The notes under the pieces were generated by a model. That model worked only from the letters and a program-made list of their open reading frames with translations. It did no database searches and was not told the origin of the DNA. The position numbers and the translations under genes are program-made. DNA of 64,000 nt, taken from the NCBI GenBank assembly GCA_001312405.1, contig BBDR01000005.1, forward strand, positions 186,001 through 250,000. Direction: 5' to 3'. Positions 1 to 9,539 of the stretch are shown one piece after another. Position 1 is the stretch's first letter; each line of letters starts with the position of its first letter. This DNA comes from Clostridium sp. NkU-1. Its GTDB lineage: Bacteria > Bacillota_A > Clostridia > Lachnospirales > Lachnospiraceae.

Positions 1-525
1 TTGTGAGTCCCAAAGAGAAGCCTACCTCCGGTATAGCTGTGGCACAGTACGAATCGCCTCTTCTGATGTACGTATGATAGTAGGCAGAATCATGATAGCC
101 ATGGTTAATCCGCCGGACAAAATTGACCAGCCCATTTTTAAGTATATGACAAAGAAGATAAAACCAAAAAGTCCATATACAATGGATGGTATCCCTGCCA
201 GAGACTCGGCACTGAAGCGGATAATGCGGGTGACTCTGCTCTCACGTGTGTACTCCGTAAGATATATGGCTGTTCCAATTCCAAATGGTGTTGCTACAAT
301 AACGGCTACTGCAGTCACAATCAGAGTACCGACAATGGAAGAAGAAATACCCCCAGAACGGCCCATATCCCGCGGAATATCCGTTAAAAACTGCCAGCTG
401 AGCATAGGTATGCCCTTGACTAATATATGGATAATGATAGAAAAAAGAATTGCAATAACAAGAAGAGCAGCTGTCCAAATTAAAAATTTTGCTATCTTTT
501 CAGAAGTTTTTGCGTTAATACTCAT
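1..525 (-). CDS. pstA: Phosphate ABC transporter permease PstA (partial, runs off window start)
   Basis: This is the second membrane subunit of the high-affinity phosphate importer. The visible N-terminal 165 or so residues have one hydrophobic segment near residues 15-40, a periplasmic stretch (SWQFLTDIPRDMGRSGGI), then further hydrophobic helices, as in PstA. I start it at 525 because GAGGTGAGG lies 6-8 bases upstream; earlier codons have no ribosome binding site. It follows pstC with 7 bases between, so the two are co-transcribed. Near base 29 the reading frame breaks after residues TVPQLYR: one G is missing from a GGG run, and the expected continuation (EVGFSLGLT) is present in the next frame up to base 1. 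The C-terminal half, with the EAA loop that contacts PstB, lies outside the window. Confidence 0.9.
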
Positions 526-532
526 AGTGACC

Positions 533-1378
533 TCACCTCTTTCGTGTGATGTATTGGGCAGAAGCATTTAAAATCATGATAATAACAAACAATACAATAC
601 CAGTGGCGAAAAGCGCCTGCTGGTGTTCGCCAGATGCATATCCCATTTCAATACCGATATTCGTAGTCAGTGTCCTGACAGGGTCAAGAACCGATTCAGG
701 AAGTGCGACAGCATTACCCAGAACCATAATTACCGCCATAGTCTCACCAATTGCCCTGCCTAAACCTAAAATTACGGCAGCAACAATACCCGATTTGGCC
801 GCAGGTAACAGCAGGGAACGTATTGTCTGCCATTGTGTCAACCCTAATGCAAGCGCCCCATCCTTATAATGGCGCGGCAGAGCAAGGAGGGATACTTCGG
901 TGATGCTGATGATCGTTGGCAGGATCATAATACCCAAAATGATGGAACCGGCCAATATGCTTAAGCCCGGCCCTCCTAGGTAATTACGTATCATTGGTAC
1001 AACGAACAATACTCCCCAGAACCCATATACCACGGAAGGTATGGCAGCCAGCAGCTGAATGGCGGGTCTGAATATGTTTCTAAGTTTTGCAGGAGCAAAC
1101 TCAGCCAAAAAAATACTGCAGCAAATGGCAATGGGAACTCCCAGGATTGCTGCCCCTAAAGTGACCGATACAGATCCCACTATCATCGGGAAAATGCCAT
1201 AGGCACCTTGGCTGGGAGCCCATTTCATCCCAAAAACAAAGTTTATTATACCAACCTTGGCAATAATAGGGATACCTTTTATAAATATAAACACAGTGAT
1301 AAGCGCCAGCACCGATAAAGTCGAAAGAGCAATCAGAAGAAACACACGCTCAGATAATTTTTCTTTAAAACTTTTCAT
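533..1378 (-). CDS. pstC: Phosphate ABC transporter permease PstC
   Basis: This is the first membrane subunit of the phosphate importer, 281 residues, an intact frame and normal family length. An N-terminal helix at about 15-38 is followed by the binding-protein-dependent transport fold with about six hydrophobic segments. The EAA-type loop near residues 175-200 (HYKDGALALGLTQWQTIRSL) docks on the ATPase. The ATG at 1376-1378 overlaps the stop of pstS (ATGA), which implies translational coupling. It is one of the few genes in this part with no frameshift. Confidence 0.95.
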   Translation of the reverse strand: MKSFKEKLSERVFLLIALSTLSVLALITVFIFIKGIPIIAKVGIINFVFGMKWAPSQGAYGIFPMIVGSVSVTLGAAILGVPIAICCSIFLAEFAPAKLRNIFRPAIQLLAAIPSVVYGFWGVLFVVPMIRNYLGGPGLSILAGSIILGIMILPTIISITEVSLLALPRHYKDGALALGLTQWQTIRSLLLPAAKSGIVAAVILGLGRAIGETMAVIMVLGNAVALPESVLDPVRTLTTNIGIEMGYASGEHQQALFATGIVLFVIIMILNASAQYITRKR

Positions 1379-2222
1379 TTTCCTGCCCCCTCTGCTGATG
1401 GAATAAGTCCCTCATTGCTCAGTAATCTTTGCCCTTCTGAAGAAAGGGTAAAATCTATGAATTCTCTATTTAACCCGGTCGGCTCCCCGTCGGTGACAAA
1501 TAAAAACTGCCTGGACAGTCTGTAGCTGCCATTCATTATATTTTCTCGTGTCGCTTCGATGCCATCTAAATGTAAAGCTTTCACTTCATCCGTAACCAAA
1601 CCCAAAGAAATAAATCCTATGGCATTGGGATCATCCGCAACCAATTGGCGTACCGCCCCATTGGAGTCCTGGACGATAGCTTTCGGGGTTATCTCTTTTT
1701 CACCCATCAACAGCTCCGCAAAAGCACTTCTTGTACCTGATCCCTCTTCACGCGCTATGATATTGATTTTTGACTTTGAGCCTCCCAATTGACTCCAGTC
1801 GGTAATCGTAGCTGCGTAAATATCGCGAATCTGATCTGAAGTAAGGTCTTGTATCGGATTCTTAGGGTTCACTATTAATACCAATCCATCCTTGGCAATT
1901 TCTACATTCCACAGATTCTTTTCCTCATCGTTCAATGAACGGGAGGACATTCCAATATCAGCACTGTGTGTCTTGGTTGCCGTAATGCCGGCCGAAGATC
2001 CTCCACCCTGGATATCGATTACAGCGTCTGGATTTAAAGCCATGTACTCTTCTGCCAGAATCTCAGCATAGGGTTGTACGGAAGTTGAGCCGCAACAATC
2101 GTGGCTGGGCCAGATGCTTGGCTGCAGCCAGTCAGCACACCCATAGAAAGGATCAATATCACTACGCTGACAGAACCTTTTATTCGTCTTAATAATTTGC
2201 ACGTTACAATCTTTTTCCTCAT
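1375..2222 (-). CDS. pstS: Phosphate-binding lipoprotein PstS (one frameshift)
   Basis: This is the extracellular phosphate-binding subunit that hands phosphate to PstC/PstA. The N-terminus is a lipoprotein signal: MRKKIV, a hydrophobic core, then the lipobox LTGC at about residues 19-22. The mature part carries the PstS phosphate-loop residues (GSTSVQPY, GGGSSAG, REEGSGTR). The frame breaks near base 2085, where a GGG run has lost a G; restoring it gives IVAGSTSVQPYAEIL, the conserved start of the mature fold. Corrected length is about 282 residues. Start 2222 is chosen because it directly precedes a canonical signal peptide; upstream codons give no plausible signal. It lies between pstB and pstC. 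Confidence 0.9.
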
Positions 2223-2336
2223 GTCTCTCACAAAAATCAAACACCAAAATCATCAACTATGATAAAACTCCAATGCTTGATTTCCTCCATTTCTCAGAAT
2301 ATATTAACGAACTGCAAGTTCACATTTTAAAAATTT

Positions 2337-3134
2337 TTATCCGAACCGACCTGTAATATAGTCCTCGGTACGTTTATCCTTAGGATTCGCAAAAATTTCT
2401 GCTGTTGGAGCGTATTCGACCAAGGTCCCCGCTCTATCATGATCCATCATCATAAACGCAGTCATATGAGAAACCCTTGCCGCTTGTTCCATACTATGAG
2501 TTACAATAATGATCGTATATTTTTGAGCCAGTTCCTCCATTAACCCCTCAACCTGCATTGTAGATTCCGGATCAAGAGCACTGCAGGATTCATCCATTAA
2601 TAAAACCTCAGGCTCCACAGCCAGTGCACGGGCAATACATAGACGCTGCTGCTGGCCCGGAGAAAGATCAAAAGCAGATTCTTTCAGTTTGTCCTTAACT
2701 TCGTCCCATAAAGCCACCTGGTTCAAGTTCCTCTCCACAATCTCGTCAAGACGAGCTCTTTGCTTTATTCCATGATGCCTTGGGCCAAAAGCCATATTAT
2801 CATACACAGACATGGGAAAGGGATTAGGTTTTTGAAAAACCATACCAACTCTTTTTTTCAGTGCAACAACATCCATATTTTTATCATAGATAGAAACACC
2901 ATCAAGCAAAATTTCCCCCTCTACCCTAACTCCTGGTATCGGGTCATTCATACGATTAAAAAGACGCAGAAGAGAAGATTTACCGCATCCCGACGGCCCA
3001 ATTATGGCTGTTATAGCACATTCCGCTATATCCATTGTAACATTCCTCAGCGCTTGGAAGTTGCCATAAAAAAAGGTTTACCGCGTCTGTCTTTATCTTG
3101 GCTTTTGCCCAGATTTTAACATTTGATCATCCAT
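2337..3134 (-). CDS. pstB: Phosphate ABC transporter ATPase PstB (two compensating frameshifts near the N-terminus)
   Basis: This is the ATPase of the phosphate importer. It has Walker [10 protein letters not shown], Walker B LLMDE, and the H-loop in VTHSM. Two motif positions deviate: the ABC signature reads LSPGQQQR (family LSGGQQQR), and the residue after the Walker B glutamate is Ser (DESCSALD, usually DEPCSALD). The first part of the gene is out of frame between about 3075 and 3105: one A seems lost from CCAAAG and one T gained in a T run. With both corrected the protein starts [10 protein letters not shown] at 3134 behind GAGGGTG and is about 265 residues. It is the first gene of the operon (pstB-pstS-pstC-pstA), whereas pstB usually follows pstA. 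No phoU is visible. Confidence 0.88.
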
Positions 3135-3860
3135 TCGTCACCCTCGCTAATCGACTCCTTATTAAAACTTTAATTAAGAAGTTCTTATCCTTTATAATAT
3201 TTTAAATTTCTATTTTCTTTTTCACAACAATTATTAATTATACAATAATTAAAGATAATTAAAGCATTATCTATGTTAAGTATAGGTAAAATTTGTGTAA
3301 AATATTTCACTTCTGGAAAGACCAGCAGGTAAGGTAATATAAAACCCTCCCTGCGGGAATCATATGTTACCGATATTCTTCAATAAGAATTTCAAAGCAT
3401 TCTTGAAAACAATTCTTCGAATATAATCACATCTTGTCCTTTATAACTATCTTGTCCGTAATTCCAAATATATTTTCATATTTATACTGTTCAAATTCCC
3501 AAATTTTTGTTTATTTATACTGTATTCAGGTTCGTTTACAAGGAACTAGGCGCAGACCGTGAAATGGATTGCTGACAACAAACAGCGGTATGCACCTGAT
3601 AAAGTGCATACCGCTGTTTTGTTGTGGGGGAATCCAAAGGAGGCAGCGCCCCTTTTGGCACACGACTTTATGAAGCAGAGTGTAGTGTGTTATACATTCT
3701 GTAGGCGTTGCTGCTTCAAGTGCAATTGCCGTTTCAAATGCCGTTGCCGCCGGGGGCTTTTCTTTTTCAAGATGGAATGGGGCATGAAAGCCACACAGGG
3801 GCTTTCATGCCTTGATTTCCCATAAGCGAAAGCATGAGGGAGTGTCAAGGACTTCAACAT
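3135..3860. other. Long intergenic region upstream of pstB, with two perfect hairpins
   Basis: About 700 bases without a convincing gene. The part next to pstB (3140-3320) is very AT-rich and should hold the operon promoter, although I cannot pick one -35/-10 pair with confidence. Two strong inverted repeats follow. One spans 3575-3625, with about 21-base arms around a GATAAA loop. The other spans 3781-3811, with 12-base arms and T-rich flanks. Both could act as bidirectional terminators isolating the pst operon from the accessory region. A Cys/Arg-rich reading frame on the plus strand crosses the first hairpin and is not believable as a protein. Confidence 0.5.
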
Positions 3861-3865
3861 GAATA

Positions 3866-4246
3866 TTATTGTTTTACTTTGATCAACTTTTTCTTATTAA
3901 TATTATTGTTCTTTTTTCCTTCAGCAGATCCATGGGTATATCCTATAATATCAAAGTCTTTGGATAATGCATCCACAAACTCTTGATAATGCCCGCATTT
4001 ACTTCTAATGCATGAGGACAGATGAATCGTATCAACATCTGCCTTTTTGAATTTTTCAATTTTAATTAAAAGACTTTCCATCGGTGCCTCATCACATCCA
4101 GCGCAGTTGTTAAATGCTACCAGCTTATAATCTGATTCATCATAGATGCTAAAAGAATCTTTATTTTCATTAAGTGCTCTCATACATCCATTTGCCGTAC
4201 ACTTTTTCGAAATGTTTCCGCAAACATATATGCCTATTTTTTTCAA
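3866..4246 (-). CDS. CGGC domain protein, putative metal-binding
   Basis: A 126-residue protein of the CGGC family (Pfam PF08821 type), small cytoplasmic proteins thought to bind metal through conserved cysteines. Visible cysteines are at about 9, 15 and 21 (VCGNISKKCTANGC), the central NNCAGCDE motif, and CIRSKCGH near residues 75-82. The initiator is a TTG at 4246 with GGAGAG about 10 bases upstream; no ATG fits. The C-terminal tail is Lys/Asn-rich and probably unstructured. It lies downstream of the ABC-F gene on the same strand, with about 150 bases between. The substrate is unknown. Confidence 0.8.
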   Translation of the reverse strand: MKKIGIYVCGNISKKCTANGCMRALNENKDSFSIYDESDYKLVAFNNCAGCDEAPMESLLIKIEKFKKADVDTIHLSSCIRSKCGHYQEFVDALSKDFDIIGYTHGSAEGKKNNNINKKKLIKVKQ

Positions 4247-4395
4247 GTGTGTCTCTCCATTGTATACAATTTTAAATATTTATTATATCTATCTTTTTAA
4301 TAAATGTATGTCTGCTTATTTATGGGAAAGAAGTACAACCATCTCCATATGGGCTGGGACAACCGTTCTATACTGTATAATGAAACTTATGGAAA

Positions 4396-6151
4396 TTATG
4401 TCATTGATATTTTCATTTTTTTAATAATTTCTTCTAATGACTCCATCAGAACCTTTGCCTTTTCAAATTCATTTGTTCGAAGCAACTGTTGAATTCTGGT
4501 TTCTGTCTCTTTCTTCTTTTGCTCCAGCAGCAGATAGTCTTTGTCAAAATGATTGGCATAAATCATCTGTCGAAATTTGCGGATGCTCATTCTGCGCACA
4601 GTGTTGTTTTCTACCAAAAGTACATAGTCCATACAATTGGCCACCGTATAATAATCATGAGACACCATAAGAATTGCACCTTTGTACTCTGAAATCGCCT
4701 GCTCTAATGCAATCTGCGCATAAACATCCAAATGCCCCGTCGGTTCATCTAACAGCAGAAAGTTGGCTTTTTCTAATGAGAGCACTGCTAATTGAAACAA
4801 ATCCTTTTCTCCACCAGATAATTCACTCACTTTCTGGCTAAGCGTCTCTCCTTCAAAACCATATTTGTTCAAATAGTTCTCTATATCATTTTTTATACCA
4901 AAACCTTTTTCTTCAAAGATTTCAAGCAACGTTTTCGTATCGTCATATAATGAGCCGGTAATCTGGGAAAACATGCTAACCTTTGCTCCTTCACTAATCC
5001 TGATCGTGTCTTTCTTATTTTCAAAGATTTCACATAGCATTGTTGTTTTTCCTGTTCCATTACTCCCCACAATAGCTACATGCTCTGCAGACTTCATTTC
5101 AAAATCTACATGTTCTAAAAGCTGCTCATCAAATGCAACGCTGTAATCCGTCAATTCCAGAATATTTTCATCTGTCACTTCGTCTTCCAGTCCAAAATAA
5201 ATCTCCGGCTGTTTGATATCCACGAAAGGTGCCTTTGTTTTTCTTGCTTTCAGCCGGTCCACCAAGGTCTGTCTTGCGTGTACGGCTCTTCCAAGGGATG
5301 GGTTGTCCATTTCCGTCGCTCTCACTCTGGATTTTTGTAAGATTTTACTTTGACGGTCAATCTCAGCTTGGTCTGCAGCTGCTGCTTCTTCTAAATCAAT
5401 CTTTGTAGCCAGAAGTTCATAATTATATTCTGTATAGGTTCCATCAAATTCCTGAATATCCATATTTTCCATGTGAAGTATCTTGTTAAAGCAATGATTT
5501 AACAAATACCGGTTATGTGTGATAATAAGAAGTGTTCCCTTGTGGGCATTGATCAGATTTCTTAATGCATTTAGATGATTAAAATCCAAAAACACATCCG
5601 GTTCATCCATAATAAGAAACCTGAGGCTCAGCATCATCTCTTTGATTACCTGAACCAGCTTAAATTCTCCACCACTCAGACTACTGATTTTCTGTTCTTC
5701 TAATTTTTGCAGATCAGCTAGTTTTAATTGCTTCTTAATATTGATTTCGTGAGACTCTCCATCAATCGCATTCCATTCATCTAACTCTTTTTGATATTCC
5801 TCGAAGATTTTTTCCAGGTCTACAGCAGTCTCCATCTCCTTACAAAAGTCAAATATTCTCTGCTCATGCTTTACAAATTCATCGCTGATATACTGAAACA
5901 CGGTCATATCTTCTTTTGGATCTAATTGCGAAAATTGACTGACATATCCGATTCTGTCTGTATTGTCAATTATTATTTTCCCATCGTACAGATACTCTTC
6001 GGAGTGCATTAGTAAATCGAGTAACGTACTCTTTCCTGTACCGTTGGTACCAATCAATGCACAATGTACATTATCTTCTATTGTAAATGAAACTTTTTTT
6101 ATATAAATCCTTTTGCGGATATGAGTAGGACAAGTTTTGAACCTTAATCAT
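4396..6151 (-). CDS. ABC-F family ATPase (one frameshift near the N-terminus)
   Basis: A soluble protein with two ABC ATPase domains and no membrane segments, typical of the ABC-F translation factors, some of which protect ribosomes from antibiotics. First domain: Walker A GTNGTGKST, signature LSGGEFKL, Walker B FLIMDEP. Second domain: Walker A GSNGTGKTT, signature LSGGEKDL, Walker B LLLDEP. A charged inter-domain linker sits at about 235-310. The C-terminal 50 residues are a predicted coiled coil. Translation starts at 6151 (MIKVQNLSYSY) behind AGGAGGT, and an extra A in a 7-A run near 6098 breaks the frame. Corrected length is about 584 residues. Whether it confers resistance or is a housekeeping member cannot be told from the sequence. 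An rlmD-like tail ends 18 bases before its start codon. Confidence 0.9.
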
Positions 6152-6169
6152 GATTACCTCCTATGGTAT

Positions 6170-6265
6170 TTATTTACGATATAATTTGACACAAACTTCA
6201 CAATGTGATGCAACCGTTTTTTAATACTTCGTGCCAAAATCCCACTTTAACCCGCCTACTATTAA
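6170..6265 (-). pseudogene. Decayed rlmD-like 3' tail, copy 1
   Basis: The minus strand encodes a remnant reading KTVASHCEVCVKLYRK then stop, matching the C-terminus of the intact RlmD in this window (FPATEHCEVCVEICRVK). At DNA level a 20-base core at 6186-6205 differs from the rlmD core (18212-18231) at only three positions. Upstream of the core it still resembles RlmD (GLKWDFG) but contains a stop. No gene body precedes it. See the finding on tail accumulation. Confidence 0.75.
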
Positions 6266-6495
6266 TTAAACAAGATTATTTAGTTGTTGCATTGTCATTT
6301 TTATCACCTTATTATATCGGCGTTTTGGTATGACGTCAAGATATGCTGTAATAATCGGCTATTCAGGATTCTCAAAGCTATAGCTGGTAATCACATGACA
6401 TTTTTTATATGCTTTTCCTTTCCCTAATAAAAATATAAAAAAACATGAAGGCTGTTCAAACCTCCACGCTTTTTATATATCAGATATTCATTTTT
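6266..6495. other. AT-rich spacer with a short coding remnant and a probable terminator
   Basis: Between two rlmD-like tails. The minus strand holds a fragment reading SYSFENPE, stop, PIITAYLDVIPKRRYNK, which looks like the end of a lost gene but cannot be assigned. A hairpin at about 6437-6470, with arms near CGTGGAGG and CCTTCATG followed on the minus strand by seven T, would serve as a terminator for whatever was transcribed through tail copy 2. Confidence 0.4.
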
Positions 6496-6600
6496 CTATT
6501 TCTTCGTCCGTTGCAGTAGGACTACAACTTCTGTATGCCTTGAGTGTGCAATAATGATGCCGTATGTATCTGTTAACCCCTTTGCGGCAGGATATTACCT
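6496..6600 (-). pseudogene. Decayed rlmD-like 3' tail, copy 2
   Basis: The minus strand reads GLTDTYGIIIAHSRHTEVV followed by VLLQRTKK and a stop at 6496-6498. The HxEVV/LL pattern is the C-terminal signature of RlmD/RumA-type uracil methyltransferases in clostridia. It is preceded by GGAGGT but has no gene body. It belongs to the HVE-type subgroup together with the copies at 9456 and 10960. Confidence 0.6.
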
Positions 6601-6638
6601 CCAAAAATCTTCACTGATCAATCAGCAGAAAAATAGAA

Positions 6639-7505
6639 TTAGCTTCTATTCTGCCTGATTGTATGAATAAACAATCTCATTTTATATAACTCTGCATCTG
6701 AAAACTTGTGCCGCCATTCTCTTTCATAATACTTGCTTTCATCATCCAGTTTCTTAGCTTTTTCAAAGGAGGCTGCAACTTCTTTTACAAACTCAAGAAA
6801 TTCGCCATTTGTTTCAAAATCGATACGATATGTTTCTTCTTTCTCAAGATGTTTTCTACCCTTGGGAATTGTTTGTGATTCGTATATGTTAATGTTTATT
6901 GTTTCATTTTGTCTTTCTAATTTCCAAATATATGTACCGGGCTCATCATCCCAAGATATCCAGTTTGTTTTTGATTTATCATCTGTATTAACAATGGACA
7001 AGTCATTTACTGCTTTGAGAAGTTCAAAAGGAGCATCATGGCCGAGATAATTAGTAAACTGCATAGCTTCCAATAAATCTTTTGTGAAATCACATCCATA
7101 AGCTGAGTTATCTTTAAAAGTAAGATCATTAAATTACACAAACTTGAATTCTGCCGCATCAAGACAATTATTTTTAAATGTCAAATCATTAAGATCGCAA
7201 TAACTAAAATCACATATCTTCAGATTACATTTATCAAATACTGTTTTTGTAAGATTTGCACCGGAAAAGTCCGCAACAAAAAAACATCTTTCAAAGTAAA
7301 GACTGCTTAAGACCTTCAATCATAATTTGCATATCAGGGCAATACCCTAAAGCTCGGTTAAGCTATTCTTGAATATAATGCATATTGGTACCAGCAGAAA
7401 CCACACAACTACCATAGGTATCCAAAGGGTCAGCCAACATATCTTCATTTATAAAATACTCGTCACACAATAATGACTCAGCCCATTGTTCAAAAGCATT
7501 TTACC
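6639..7505 (-). pseudogene. Pentapeptide-repeat protein gene, interrupted by stops
   Basis: One minus-strand frame with coding character is broken by in-frame stops. From the upstream end: CDEYFINEDMLADPLDTYGS and MHYIQE, then a TAG, then LNRALGYCPDMQIMIEGLK. A frame change follows and leads into pentapeptide repeats (FSGANLTKTVFDKCNLKICD), then a TAA at 7134-7136, then further repeats in the same frame (FNDLTFKDNSAYGCDF), and a 120-residue non-repeat C-terminal part ending at 6639. Pentapeptide repeats form a right-handed beta helix, and some mimic DNA and inhibit gyrase. The stops are not homopolymer indels, so real decay is more likely here than in neighbouring genes. Confidence 0.65.
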
Positions 7506-7572
7506 AAAATGTATATTATCATTGGGTGCCAATGAAGCCCAAACAGGTATGTTCTCATGACAACCTCTAGCC

Positions 7573-8312
7573 TCACATTATGAATACGTATTTTGAGTTG
7601 CTGGAAAGCTCCTTGCAATAAGTAAATCCTAGCTCCTGAAAATCCTTGAGACCATTCAGATCAGAAATATTATTCTCCGCCATGAACCGCACCATATCAC
7701 CGCGAGCATCTTAGATACTGTTCCCTTTTGCTTCACTTTCCCTTCCACTAGCTGACCAAACTCAATCGTAATAAATCGATCCTTCGGTGTGATATATTTC
7801 TCGATGCATTGTGAGTATTCCTTGGAAGCCAAGTTAAGGATAATTCTGTCATCGTCCACTAGACTATGATACAACCGGTCTCCCCAGAAATCATATAAAT
7901 CTTTACAATCATTCACGGATAGCTTTGCCTGCATTTCTAGTCGATATGGCGTTACCCCATCAAAGGGCTTGAGTACTCCATAAAAGCCTGACAAAATCCG
8001 CAAATGATCTGACAGGTACGAAAGTGCCCTAGTTGTAAGCACTTTCGGAGCCATATGCTGATACTGCAAGCCCTCATATGCTATTACTGCCGGTGTCAGT
8101 CTACGCATCAAATCCATATCTTTGTAGCGCTTATAGTTTAATTCTGCCAATTTATCATTGCATTTCCATAATGCTTTTCCCTCTGATAAGGACAAGGACT
8201 TCATTTCATGCATCAATATTATAGCATCATTAATAAATCCGGGCACTCCGGTAACCTCAATGGAATCCGTATCCTCAATCATCTTCTTTGCCGGAGAAAT
8301 TATTATCTTCAT
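7573..8312 (-). CDS. yaaA: Peroxide stress protein YaaA (one frameshift near the C-terminus)
   Basis: A YaaA/DUF328 family member, which in E. coli limits free iron during hydrogen peroxide stress. It begins MKIIISPAKKM, the family's invariant start, and has YEGLQYQHM and LSGFYGVLKPFDGVTPYRLEM near residues 70-130, the most conserved block. The frame breaks near 7715: a GG has become G, and the correct C-terminus (ARGDMVRFMAENNISDLNGL) runs on to a TGA at 7573-7575. Corrected length is about 246 residues, normal for the family. The start lies 3 bases after the bcp stop, so the two form one peroxide-defence operon. Confidence 0.9.
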
Positions 8313-8315
8313 ATC

Positions 8316-8771
8316 CTAAAATTGCGCCAGCATTTGTGCCGGATTCTCCTCTGCCTTCACTTTGTCAAAGGCTTTTACCATTACTCCATCTTCATCGATG
8401 AGATATGTGGTTCGAACCACTCCCTTGCTAACCTTACCATAATTCATTTTTTTCCTGCCAGACATCATATGCCTGAATACAGGTAAGTTCCGTATCAGAA
8501 AGCAATGTAAATGGTAGTCCATACTTTTCCTCGAATTTTTTTTATGAGATGCAACACTGTCTTTACTCACCCCAAGAACCACAGCTCCCTTTTCCTGAAA
8601 CTGCGGATACAACGCTCCAAAGTTGCAAGCCTGCTTGGTGCAGCCCGGAGTATTGTCCTTTGGATAGAAATATAAAATAACCTTACTACCCTTGTACTCC
8701 TCCAACGTGTGCATCAATCCATTCTGATCCGGCAATGAAAATGCTGGTGCTTTTGTTCCTACCTGTACCAT
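8316..8771 (-). CDS. bcp: Peroxiredoxin of the BCP/AhpC-TSA family (two compensating frameshifts)
   Basis: A thiol peroxidase that reduces hydrogen peroxide and organic peroxides in the cytoplasm. The peroxidatic cysteine sits in NTPGCTKQACNF at about residues 42-53, with FYPKDNTPGC the family signature. Residues 78-106 are out of frame between two A runs (about 8530-8545 and 8447-8455); correcting both gives the expected LPFTLLSD and YDVWQEK stretch. It has a strong AGGAGG site. It is followed directly by yaaA and preceded by def, all on one strand. Confidence 0.9.
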   Translation of the reverse strand: MVQVGTKAPAFSLPDQNGLMHTLEEYKGSKVILYFYPKDNTPGCTKQACNFGALYPQFQEKGAVVLGVSKDSVASHKKNSRKSMDYHLHCFLIRNLPVFRHMMSGRKKMNYGKVSKGVVRTTYLIDEDGVMVKAFDKVKAEENPAQMLAQF

Positions 8772-8869
8772 GATCTTACCTCCTGGTTCTTATGTTAAGC
8801 ATAAAATCCTTCTATTCCGCCTTTTTAGTATTCATTTCACTATTACAACTTCCATCAATGCCTATACTT

Positions 8870-9280
8870 CTATATCACTATGCCATCGCAGTGGTCGATT
8901 TCATGTTGTATAATCTGTGCAATCCATCCGGAATACTTCTGGCACTGTTTATTGAAATTAATATCCTGAAACTCTACCTCGATATCCATATATCTGGTGG
9001 TCTTGCGAACTCCAATCAAAGAAAGACAGCCTTCCTCCGTCTCGTACGCACCAGACTTCTTCACAATCACCGGATTAATCATAGCAATATTAGCAAAACC
9101 CATACTCACTGCTATTATTCTCTTCTTGACACCAATCATGTTAGCCGCCAGTCCTACACAACCTACTTCATTCGCTTTTAAAGTATCAAGCAAATCCCGA
9201 ACCACCTGCTTGTCCGCTTCCGTTGCCGGTTCTGACTTCTGATTCAGAAAAACGACATCCTTCATTACTGATCTAATCAT
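8870..9280 (-). CDS. def: Peptide deformylase-like protein
   Basis: An intact 136-residue frame. Peptide deformylases remove the formyl group from nascent N-termini using a metal bound by one Cys and two His. Motif 2 EGCLSL (metal Cys) and motif 3 HEIDH (metal His pair and catalytic Glu) are both present near residues 90-95 and 125-130. Motif 1, normally GxGxAAxQ, reads GLAANM, so the oxyanion glutamine is replaced by Met. Start at 9280 is supported by AGAAGG six bases upstream. It is the short form (about 136 versus 150-170 residues), ending right after HEIDHCDGIVI. It may be an auxiliary copy, not the main enzyme. Confidence 0.82.
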   Translation of the reverse strand: MIRSVMKDVVFLNQKSEPATEADKQVVRDLLDTLKANEVGCVGLAANMIGVKKRIIAVSMGFANIAMINPVIVKKSGAYETEEGCLSLIGVRKTTRYMDIEVEFQDINFNKQCQKYSGWIAQIIQHEIDHCDGIVI

Positions 9281-9455
9281 TACAAACCTTCTTTCATTTT
9301 CTCAAGATAGTTGTATTTCAGAGCATTCTACCCCCAAGACATTAACGTATATTTACCCTACGGTACAATTACGCTAATGCCTATCTTTATTTACTGTATT
9401 ATTTACTTATCCGTTTTCATATGTCAGATTGGTATAACTTTTCTGTCCTTCTGCC

Positions 9456-9510
9456 TCAGGCTTTCTGCAACAGAGTTATTACCTCCACATGCCTTGGGTA
9501 AGTAAAAATA
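9456..9510 (-). pseudogene. Decayed rlmD-like 3' tail, copy 3
   Basis: The minus strand reads FTYPRHVEVITLLQKA then a TGA at 9456-9458, again the RlmD-type C-terminal HVE..LL pattern without a gene body. It lies between the end of the phosphodiesterase gene and the def gene. Confidence 0.55.
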
Positions 9511-9539
9511 ATGCTGAAAAGCCATACTTCTTCCCAGTT

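Noticed and set aside
3559..3825. Plus-strand Cys/Arg-rich 88-residue reading frame
   Set aside because: It crosses a perfect 21-base hairpin, has no ribosome binding site and no family resemblance.
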